DNA of 5,649 nt from an uncultured Pleurocapsa sp. (GTDB lineage: Bacteria > Cyanobacteriota > Cyanobacteriia > Cyanobacteriales > Xenococcaceae). This document shows positions 1 to 5,649 of the stretch, in pieces; position 1 is the first letter of the stretch, and every line of letters starts with the position of its first letter. A program made the position numbers and the translations under genes. The stretch covers positions 1-5,649 of the forward strand of contig CAKZYI010000674.1 in assembly GCA_937884735.1 (NCBI GenBank). The letters are read 5' to 3'. Below the pieces are notes generated by a model. It was not told where the DNA came from, did no database searches, and saw only the letters and a list, made by a program, of their open reading frames with translations.

Positions 1-858
1 ACCATGGGAGCAAGCCGATGGATTGCAATTGGCCCTATATCTCTTCAGCCGTCAGAATTAATCAAACCTTTATTAGTTTTACAGGCTGCCTATATCTTAT
101 CTCGATGGAATGAGCTGCAAAACAAGGTACGCATAGTATGGATGGTTGTTTTTGCTTTGGTGCTGGCAAGTATTCTAAAGCAGCCCAATTTAAGCACGAC
201 GGGGCTGTGTGGAATGAGTTTATGGTTGGTGGCGTTGGCAGCAGAATTACCCTGGACTCAACTATTAACAGTTTCCATTGGAGGAGTTGGTGTCGCGAGT
301 TTGAGTGTAGCAATCAATCCTTATCAGCTAGATCGGATTACTTCTTTTGTAGATCCTTGGAAAGACTATCATAACAAAGGATATCAGCTAATTCAGAGTT
401 TGCTGGCGATCGCATCTGGTAGTTTTAACGGTTCTGGATTTGGACTGTCGCAACAAAAATTATCATACTTGCCAATTCGCTCTACAGACTTTATTTTTGC
501 CGTATATGCTGAAGAATTTGGCTTTGTTGGTTCTATACTTTTACTATCGTTAATTATTGGCTATGGCACTTTAGCCTTGAGGGTAGCTATCAAATGTCAT
601 CAGACTATTCCTCGCTTAGTAGCCATAGGTTCAATGGTTTTTATAGTTGGGCAATCTTTAATCAATATAGGAGTATCGACTGGCTCTTTACCAACAACAG
701 GTCTACCTTTACCCTTTTTTAGCTATGGAATCAATTCAATTATTGCCTCCTTGTTACTTGCGGGTTTATTAGTACGAGTGGCAAGAGAAAGCAACACTAG
801 TGAAGTAATTCAACTCAAGCAAATGTCTAACAGTAGCAGGACTTTGGGCAGGAATTAA
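1..858 (+). CDS. ftsW: FtsW-type SEDS peptidoglycan glycosyltransferase, 5' truncated by the window edge
   Basis: This is the C-terminal part of a SEDS-family polytopic membrane enzyme. The family polymerises lipid II into septal peptidoglycan together with a class B penicillin-binding protein. The reading frame is open to base 1, and the first ATG (base 4) falls inside the conserved GASRWI motif, so it is internal; roughly the first 100-150 residues are missing. Counting from that Met, family motifs are GASRWI (2-7), QPSELIK (15-21), QPNLSTTGL (60-68), DPWKDYHNKGYQLIQSLLAI (117-136), SQQKLSYLP (149-157), TDFIFAVYAEE (161-171) and LPTTGLPLPFFSYG (229-242). D162 matches the aspartate proposed as catalytic in SEDS proteins. 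Hydrophobic segments lie near 20-36, 44-58, 66-80, 86-104, 172-190, 204-223 and 243-259, followed by a short polar tail. FtsW is preferred over RodA because of the GYQLIQSLLAI and SQQKLSYLP blocks. One oddity is SYGIN where the family usually has SYGG. The next gene starts 95 bases downstream on the same strand. Confidence 0.9.
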   Translation, partial: TMGASRWIAIGPISLQPSELIKPLLVLQAAYILSRWNELQNKVRIVWMVVFALVLASILKQPNLSTTGLCGMSLWLVALAAELPWTQLLTVSIGGVGVASLSVAINPYQLDRITSFVDPWKDYHNKGYQLIQSLLAIASGSFNGSGFGLSQQKLSYLPIRSTDFIFAVYAEEFGFVGSILLLSLIIGYGTLALRVAIKCHQTIPRLVAIGSMVFIVGQSLINIGVSTGSLPTTGLPLPFFSYGINSIIASLLLAGLLVRVARESNTSEVIQLKQMSNSSRTLGRN

Positions 859-953
859 AAAACGATCGTACAATAGGGCATCTACTATTAAGGTATGAAT
901 AAGATTTGAAGTCTTGATAAAAATGACCGCTTTATTTTGTACCAAGATCAATC

Positions 954-3900
954 ATGCTTATTCCTCAAAGGAACTTATCAAATTCTGCTGCTAAAATCAT
1001 CAAGTCTGAAAACATAATGCACGTTCCTGGCTCAATTGTTGATAATCGTTATCAGATTATTCAAAAGTTAGGTAGAAAAGAAACAGGAAAGATCTACCTG
1101 GTCAAAGATTTGCAGGCTACAGGAGATGCTAGGTGCGCTCTTGAACAGTTAAATCCTAACTATGATAACGAAGTAAACTGGCAACTCATCAAACAACACC
1201 TATTAAATGAAGTGGCAGTATGGAAAAGGCTGGGAGATCACCCACAAATTCCTCAGTTTTACAATCATTTTATTGAAGATAGACAGTTCTATTTGGTTCG
1301 AGAATATATTGATGGCGACAATCTCGAAACGATAGTAGAACGCAAAGTGTTTAATGAAGTAGATGCTGTTTATTTTATTCAAGATGTCCTTAGAATTTTA
1401 GATTTTATTCACAAGACAAACATTATTCATCGTGATATTCAACCAATCAATTTAATTAGACGCAAGAAGGATAATAGCTTTGTTCTAATTAATTTTGGTG
1501 CTATTAGAGAAATTGAATCTACAGAAATTAATCTCAAAGGAGAAGTGATTTCGGGCAAGCCTCTGGGTAACTGGTCTTATATTGCTCCAGAGCAAAAGAT
1601 GGGAAAGTCACAATTTAACAGTGATATTTATGCTTTGGCTAAATCGGCTGTTTATGCTTTGACTGGGCGATCGCCAAAAGAGTTGGAACAAACTAAAATA
1701 AATTGGCAGGATCGGTGTCAAATAAGTCCTAAACTGCAAAATATTTTAGAGAAAATGATGGTTCTCGAACCCCATCAACGCTACAGTTCAGCACTTGATG
1801 TGTTGCAAGATTTACGACCTTTATTAAAAATAAACCAAACTTTGGGAGGACGCTATTCTGTTACTCGTTATCTGGGTGGAAATTCAGGAGTAGAAACATA
1901 TTTGGCTGATAATCTACATCGCCAGTACCAGTCACCTTGCTTAATTAAACAGATTGAGTTACCCAATATTCACGGTTTGGGAAAAGTAAAAATAGAGCGC
2001 AGGTTTGCTGAAGAATTAGCAATTTTGGAAAGATTAGGATATCACGAGCAGATTCCTCAATTATGGGATCATTTTGAAGAGAATGATGAATTTTGCTTGG
2101 TTCAAGAATATATACAGGGAGACAACCTCGCTGAAAAAATCAAACAACAAAGTTTATCTACTTCAGAGGTGGTAAAAATCTTGGGTAGTAGTCTTTCTGT
2201 TCTAAGTTTTATTCATCAAAATAGAATTATTCATCGTAATATCAAACCTTCTAACTTGATGATTCGCCATGAAAATCACCAGGTTATGATTACTGACTTT
2301 GGAATTCTGATGGATATTAAAAATCCACCTAATGTGACGGTAGACTCTAGCCAGAAAAAAGATAAAGACAATTATTGGTCTCCCGAACAAATTGCAGGTA
2401 GACCAACAATTAGTAGCGATCTTTATGCTCTGGGAATGAGTATGGTTGAAACTTTGACTCAGGTCAAACCAAGCAAGATAGCCAGAGACAAGCAAACAGG
2501 TAAGCTACTGTGGCAGGAAAATATTAAACATACTAATGTAGATCGTCGCTTGATTAAAATAATCAATAAGATGACCGATCTAGACTTGGGACAGCGTTAT
2601 TCATCGGCAGAAAAAGCTCTTGAGGATCTACAGAAAGTTAATATTTCCCGCAAGTCAAACAGACAATTGGGAAAATTAGCTAAAAAGGTTCAAGATCGTC
2701 CTAGAAATTCTAAGCTTAAGTTACCAAGATTTGTCACTATTGGAATTTTGGGGATTGTTTGCTTATTGGGAAGTATTGAATTTGCTTTTCCTGTGATTCG
2801 ACCAGCATATTATTGGTATCGAGGAAATAAAGCGTTATCAGAACAACCCAGGGAGGCACTTAATACTTTTACCAAAGCAATTGACCTCAAGCCTCAAAGC
2901 ACGATCGCCTGGTCTGGTAGAGGAGCTGCTTTATATAAATTGGAGCGTTATTCTGAATCTCTAGAAGCCTATGCAGAGTCTTCTAGACTAGATCCCAACG
3001 ATTGGCAAAGCTGGAAAAAACAAGGAGATGCTTTATTTGAACTAGAACGGTTTAATGAAGCGATCGCTTTATATAATAAAGCTTTGGAATTGGAAAAGAA
3101 TGACGGAGAATTATACAATCGCCGTGGAAAAGCTCTGTATGAGTTGCAAAATTATGAATCGGCTTTAGTGATGCAAGAAGAAGCTTTGGAAATTGATCGT
3201 CTCAATCCAATTTTCTTAAGCGATCGCGCCCAAAATTTGATTCAGTTGGGTAGATATTATGATGCTTTGAGCGTACTCAATCGAGTCCAGGTCAGTAAAC
3301 CCTACAAAATGAAGCTCTGGCAAGACAAAGCTTTGGTTTTGAATGCACTCAATCGTCCCCAGGAAGTGGTTAGAGTCAATCAAGAAATAGCTCAAAACTA
3401 CAAAAAGCTTTTAAGAAAACAGCCCCGTAATAAAAAAGCTTGGTTAGCTCAAGGGGACTTTTTAGCTGCTCGCAAGATGTACTCCAAAGCAGTCAAATCT
3501 TATCAAAAAGCGGTGGAAATTAAACCCAATTTTTATCAGGGCTGGTTAGCCTTGGGAAAAGCTTTAACCGAAAATGATCAAGATATATCAGCCTTAGAAG
3601 CCTTAGACAAAGCCTTAGAAATTAGACCCAAATCTTACTTAGCCTGGCAAGCCAAAGGTATGGTGTATCTAAAAAATCTCAACATATCTCAAGCGATCGC
3701 CAGTTATGACCGTGGTATCGCGATCAACTCTGATTATGCTCCTTTGTGGCGCGATCGTGGATTAGCTCTCAATCAACAGGGTAATTATTCTGAAGCAATT
3801 AAATCTTTATCCAAAGCTAGCGAACTTGTTGCTCAAGATGCTCAAACCTGGAGTGCTTTGGCTACGGCTTGGAATAATACAGGACAAAACACCAAAGCCT

Positions 3901-4091
3901 TACTAGCTCTAGATCGAGCGATAGAACTCAAACCTAGAGATTCTGAGATTTGGATTCAAAAGGGGCAAATTTATACTAGAAATGCCCAATATAATGAGGC
4001 TTGCGAAACTTATCGTCAATCTTTACCTGTAATCGATGACTCTTCGGAGATCGTTAGTTCTATGAAAAGTTTAGGATGTCGGATGAATTGA
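954..4091 (+). CDS. Membrane-anchored tandem kinase-like (probable pseudokinase) protein with C-terminal TPR array
   Basis: A 1045-residue protein with two Hanks-type kinase-like domains (about 32-291 and 300-562), a basic linker (563-592), one predicted transmembrane helix (about 593-615) and about twelve TPRs (620-1045). The domains share family blocks, for example QIPQFYNHF with QIPQLWDHF and LVREYIDGDNL with LVQEYIQGDNL, consistent with duplication. Domain 1 has a degraded glycine loop (G40, K42, G45), E64 instead of the VAIK lysine, E86, HRD (159-161), Q163 instead of lysine, N166, NFG instead of DFG (N180) and APE (211-213). Domain 2 has a degraded loop (G308, N310, V313), K332, E354, HRN instead of HRD (N429), K431, N434, DFG (D448) and SPE (476-478). 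Each alone lacks essential residues. The basic linker suggests kinase domains in the cytoplasm and TPRs outside the membrane. An in-frame stop at 924-926 limits the N terminus. ATG 1017 (Met22) is an equally good start and fits the usual short lead before the RYQII strand. Neither start has a clear ribosome binding site. The substrate or partner is unknown. Confidence 0.93.
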   Translation: MLIPQRNLSNSAAKIIKSENIMHVPGSIVDNRYQIIQKLGRKETGKIYLVKDLQATGDARCALEQLNPNYDNEVNWQLIKQHLLNEVAVWKRLGDHPQIPQFYNHFIEDRQFYLVREYIDGDNLETIVERKVFNEVDAVYFIQDVLRILDFIHKTNIIHRDIQPINLIRRKKDNSFVLINFGAIREIESTEINLKGEVISGKPLGNWSYIAPEQKMGKSQFNSDIYALAKSAVYALTGRSPKELEQTKINWQDRCQISPKLQNILEKMMVLEPHQRYSSALDVLQDLRPLLKINQTLGGRYSVTRYLGGNSGVETYLADNLHRQYQSPCLIKQIELPNIHGLGKVKIERRFAEELAILERLGYHEQIPQLWDHFEENDEFCLVQEYIQGDNLAEKIKQQSLSTSEVVKILGSSLSVLSFIHQNRIIHRNIKPSNLMIRHENHQVMITDFGILMDIKNPPNVTVDSSQKKDKDNYWSPEQIAGRPTISSDLYALGMSMVETLTQVKPSKIARDKQTGKLLWQENIKHTNVDRRLIKIINKMTDLDLGQRYSSAEKALEDLQKVNISRKSNRQLGKLAKKVQDRPRNSKLKLPRFVTIGILGIVCLLGSIEFAFPVIRPAYYWYRGNKALSEQPREALNTFTKAIDLKPQSTIAWSGRGAALYKLERYSESLEAYAESSRLDPNDWQSWKKQGDALFELERFNEAIALYNKALELEKNDGELYNRRGKALYELQNYESALVMQEEALEIDRLNPIFLSDRAQNLIQLGRYYDALSVLNRVQVSKPYKMKLWQDKALVLNALNRPQEVVRVNQEIAQNYKKLLRKQPRNKKAWLAQGDFLAARKMYSKAVKSYQKAVEIKPNFYQGWLALGKALTENDQDISALEALDKALEIRPKSYLAWQAKGMVYLKNLNISQAIASYDRGIAINSDYAPLWRDRGLALNQQGNYSEAIKSLSKASELVAQDAQTWSALATAWNNTGQNTKALLALDRAIELKPRDSEIWIQKGQIYTRNAQYNEACETYRQSLPVIDDSSEIVSSMKSLGCRMN
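2811..4088 (+). repeat. Array of about twelve TPR units in the kinase-like protein
   Basis: Residues 620-1045 divide into repeats of 34 residues (102 bases) that fit the tetratricopeptide consensus, with an aromatic residue at position 4, then small, bulky and aromatic positions and a closing proline. Approximate units are 620-649 (incomplete), 650-683, 684-717, 718-751, 752-785, 786-826 (with a seven-residue insertion and weak consensus), 827-860, 861-894, 895-928, 929-962, 963-996 and 997-1045 (last unit plus a short cap). TPR arrays form superhelices that bind peptides or other proteins. The unit starting at 786 breaks the regular spacing, so the array may behave as two blocks of about five units each, before and after it. 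Unit boundaries are by eye and could shift by a few residues. Confidence 0.88.
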
Positions 4092-4116
4092 ACTAAAAAA
4101 TGAAGGTTAGTTGCGA

Positions 4117-4143
4117 TTGATTATGTTTAATTACTCTTATAAT
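4117..4143 (+). promoter_or_regulatory. Candidate sigma-70-type promoter for the DUF4230 gene
   Basis: A perfect -10 hexamer TATAAT lies at 4138-4143. A possible -35 element TTGATT lies at 4117-4122, with a 15-base spacer that is shorter than ideal. Transcription would start near 4150 and give a leader of about 40 bases before the ATG at 4190. The surrounding gap is very AT-rich, so a chance TATAAT is possible. The 98-base gap after the kinase-like gene fits an independent promoter, but read-through from upstream is not excluded because no strong terminator is visible. Confidence 0.35.
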
Positions 4144-4189
4144 TTAAATAATTAAGAATTTAATATTTTAAATCGACAACAATCCATAT

Positions 4190-4870
4190 ATGAAAACTTC
4201 TAAGGCTTCCACCTCATTTTTACAGCAATTGATTTTGTTAAGTGTTGGAGGAATCAATTTGATTGTTTTGCTAATTATATTTAGTGTTTGGCGTACGGGC
4301 GATCGCGTTATAAATTTTGCCAGTAATATATTCAAACCTCAGCCAGTTGAGCTAAAAATAGATGATTCCACTATTATTGTGGAGCGTTTACAAGATCTCC
4401 AAGAGTTGACGACTACGGTACAGACAATGGAAAAAATTGTGCCAACTTCTGCCGAGAGAACTGTAGGAGATATTCCTATCGCAACAACTCGCTTACTTTA
4501 TATTGCTAAAGGAGAAGTTCGAGCAGGAGTCGATCTAAAAGAATTAACCGTTCAAGATATTTATATTGATAACAAAAGTATCGAAATTAATTTACCAAGT
4601 GCCAAAATTTTAGACAGTAAAATTGACGTAAATGATTCTCGCGTCTATGATTACGACCGCGGACTTTTTAACTTGGGACCAGATGTTGCACCACAGTTAC
4701 AAACCATAGCACAACGCGAAACTTTGCAGGAGATTGTGGAAACTGCTTGCCAGGAAAATATTTTAGAAAATGCAAATCTTAGAGCAAAAGAAAGCATATC
4801 TCAGCTATTAATTAATCTTGGATATTCTCAAGTAAAAGTTAATACAGCCCAGTCTAAATCTTGTAAGTAG
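4190..4870 (+). CDS. DUF4230 family protein with N-terminal membrane anchor
   Basis: A 226-residue protein recognised as DUF4230 by its layout. It has one N-terminal hydrophobic helix (about 13-33), a block VERLQDLQELTT (64-75), then a beta-rich core with LLYIAKGEVRAGVDLKEL (102-119) and IEINLPSAKILDSKIDVNDS (131-150), then YDYDRGLF (153-160). It ends in a helical region with repeated acidic and hydrophobic residues and the phrase LLINLGYSQVKV (206-217). The anchor probably holds the C-terminal domain outside the cytoplasmic membrane; the orientation is inferred. The length fits the family. DUF4230 has no established biochemical role. Two cysteines, C187 and C225, are the only ones in the protein and could form a disulfide if exported. 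No clear ribosome binding site precedes the ATG. The gene follows the kinase-like gene on the same strand after 98 bases, and a candidate promoter lies between them. It converges with the DUF362 gene. Confidence 0.82.
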   Translation: MKTSKASTSFLQQLILLSVGGINLIVLLIIFSVWRTGDRVINFASNIFKPQPVELKIDDSTIIVERLQDLQELTTTVQTMEKIVPTSAERTVGDIPIATTRLLYIAKGEVRAGVDLKELTVQDIYIDNKSIEINLPSAKILDSKIDVNDSRVYDYDRGLFNLGPDVAPQLQTIAQRETLQEIVETACQENILENANLRAKESISQLLINLGYSQVKVNTAQSKSCK

Positions 4871-4917
4871 AACTAATTAAATTATCATCATTTAATTAAC
4901 TAATTAACTAACTAACT
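4871..4917. repeat. A/T hairpin and short tandem repeat in the convergent intergenic gap
   Basis: The 62-base gap between the two converging genes is almost wholly A/T. It holds an inverted repeat with a nine-base A/T stem (TAATTAAAT at 4874-4882, ATTTAATTA at 4890-4898) and a seven-base loop. Next comes a small tandem tract: TAATTAAC at 4893-4900 and again at 4901-4908, then TAAC at 4909-4912 and 4913-4916. A ten-base direct repeat AACTAATTAA occurs at 4871-4880 and 4898-4907. The position suits a bidirectional transcription end, but the stem has no G:C pair and would be weak, so terminator function is only a possibility. Confidence 0.5.
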
Positions 4918-4932
4918 CAACTTAGAATAGTC

Positions 4933-5649
4933 TTACTTGCCATAGGTTTTGATTGGCTCTTTGATAAAGCGAATGTAAAAATTTTTAAAAGTCGATCGCA
5001 ATACCCTGGGGAGTCCAAAATCGATTGGGACTAGAGCATCTGGTAATTTCCAATCAGATATTTGTAAATCGACTGGTTTACAGTAGGGAAATTCTATTTC
5101 TGCTAACTCACAACAAAATCCTTGCTTGAACTGTGCAGATAGGGTGGGAACAGTCATTGGATCGACATTTAAAATATCAATCATGGCGCGGTCTAGGGCA
5201 AAAACATCGGTAGATGCTCCTAAAATACCTATTTTTTTGGGTTCGCCGTTACTAGGGCCATTTCCTTCATGACCAATGATACCGTCAATGATAGTTAAGT
5301 TAGGAGATATTGCTTTGGCAGTTTCCACAATCATTTCTCCAAAGCGATTGGCATCTTTTCCTGCTTCCATATGCCACCAGGCTTTCATTTTACCTGGTAC
5401 ACAGCCAAACAAATTTTTTACTCCTAATGTCATGGTTAACTGCATATGAGATTTAACTTTGGGCAAGTTAATTACTACATCTGCGTCCATTGCCTCCTTG
5501 GAAAGACGTAAATGGGCAAAATTAGGATTTTCGGTGGAATAGCGTTGACCTTTGAATTCAACAATAGGCAGGTCTAATTTTTCACACAGAGGCAAGTATC
5601 CATTAGCTTTTGCCACTCCTTTGGCAGTACAAAAAGCGGGACTATCTCC
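4933..5649 (-). CDS. DUF362 family protein, 5' part beyond the window
   Basis: The minus-strand frame is open to the window edge, giving 238 residues of the C-terminal part. A GTG at 5616 could be read as a start but is internal. The codons before it spell GDSPAFCTAKG, which matches the DUF362 'GDSPG...A' segment, so the true start lies beyond base 5649. Further family motifs, numbered from that GTG, are ADVVINLPKVKSHMQLT (45-61), LGVKNLFGCVPGKMK (64-78), PNLTIIDGIIGHEGNGPSNG (105-124) and a block ending in ALDRAMIDIL (140-149). DUF362 proteins are widespread; some carry ferredoxin-like 4Fe-4S domains, but no CxxCxxC cluster is visible here. Cysteines occur singly or as CC near 168-169. No enzymatic activity can be assigned from the sequence. 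The gene converges with the DUF4230 gene and ends 62 bases from it. Confidence 0.88.
   Translation of the reverse strand, partial: GDSPAFCTAKGVAKANGYLPLCEKLDLPIVEFKGQRYSTENPNFAHLRLSKEAMDADVVINLPKVKSHMQLTMTLGVKNLFGCVPGKMKAWWHMEAGKDANRFGEMIVETAKAISPNLTIIDGIIGHEGNGPSNGEPKKIGILGASTDVFALDRAMIDILNVDPMTVPTLSAQFKQGFCCELAEIEFPYCKPVDLQISDWKLPDALVPIDFGLPRVLRSTFKNFYIRFIKEPIKTYGK

Larger units (their letters stand above)
406..4306. repeat. Six dispersed HIP1 octamers (GCGATCGC)
   Basis: Exact GCGATCGC palindromes lie at 406-413, 1667-1674, 3060-3067, 3220-3227, 3693-3700 and 4299-4306, all inside coding sequence. Near matches with one end base changed also occur, for example around 2901 and 4994. This density, about one per 940 bases, is far above chance in AT-rich DNA and is a well-known hallmark of many cyanobacterial genomes. 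The motif is the main support for the taxonomic call. It is not a mobile element. Confidence 0.9.

Noticed and set aside
769..951. Minus-strand open frame of 60 codons over the end of ftsW and the following gap
   Set aside because: It overlaps the conserved ftsW coding frame, has no recognisable domain, and its composition fits a chance shadow frame.
859..953. Possible promoter upstream of the kinase-like gene (TACAAT at 869-874, TACTAT at 883-888, TTGAAG at 906-911)
   Set aside because: No -10-like hexamer has a matching -35 at an acceptable distance, so no promoter is called; the gene may be read through from ftsW.
923..994. Small plus-strand frame of 23 codons starting at ATG 923 and overlapping the kinase-like gene start
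   Set aside because: No ribosome binding site and no sign of conservation; too short to support as a leader peptide from one sequence.
2202..2495. Minus-strand open frame of 97 codons inside the second kinase-like domain
   Set aside because: It lies wholly opposite well-conserved kinase motifs and shows no family features; it is a shadow.
4091..4112. Inverted repeat AACTA/TAGTT after the kinase-like gene as a terminator
   Set aside because: The stem is only five pairs with a twelve-base loop and no following T tract; too weak to call.
5614..5616. GTG as the start codon of the DUF362 gene
   Set aside because: The upstream in-frame codons encode GDSPAFCTAKG, a conserved family segment, so the frame continues beyond the window and the GTG is an internal valine.

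Overview
The window is a chromosomal segment that is very probably cyanobacterial. It carries six exact copies of the HIP1 octamer GCGATCGC in 5.65 kb. Its genes are cyanobacterial in style: an FtsW ending in RVARES, a large Hanks-type kinase-like protein with an 'LGxHxQIPQ...YLVxEYIxGDNL' signature and TPR repeats, a membrane-anchored DUF4230 protein and a DUF362 protein. Coding DNA is moderately AT-rich and the gaps are strongly AT-rich, and the starts lack clear Shine-Dalgarno sequences. The species cannot be named from this sequence.

Layout: (1) bases 1-858, plus strand, the 3' two thirds of an ftsW-type SEDS glycosyltransferase gene whose start lies outside the window; (2) 859-953, a 95-base gap with no convincing promoter or terminator; (3) 954-4091, plus strand, a 1045-codon gene for two tandem kinase-like domains, one transmembrane helix and about twelve TPRs; (4) 4092-4189, an AT-rich gap with a plausible promoter for the next gene; (5) 4190-4870, plus strand, a DUF4230 protein with an N-terminal membrane anchor; (6) 4871-4932, a short AT-rich gap between converging genes, with an A/T hairpin and a small tandem repeat; (7) 4933 to the window end, minus strand, a DUF362 gene whose 5' part is cut off. 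No gene-free stretch exceeds 100 bases. I see no RNA genes, mobile elements or CRISPR.

The most interesting object is the 1045-residue protein. Its two kinase domains have lost complementary catalytic residues. Domain 1 keeps the HRD aspartate but lacks the VAIK lysine (E64) and the DFG aspartate (N180). Domain 2 keeps the lysine (K332) and DFG aspartate (D448) but has HRN instead of HRD (N429). As read, neither domain alone has the full catalytic set. The protein therefore looks like a membrane-spanning tandem pseudokinase with an exported TPR array, acting as a signal receiver or scaffold. Less probably, it is a split-site enzyme. A functional link to the neighbouring FtsW (septal peptidoglycan synthesis) is only suggested by adjacency. 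DUF4230 and DUF362 are families without a firmly established function, and nothing here shows that they work with the kinase-like protein.
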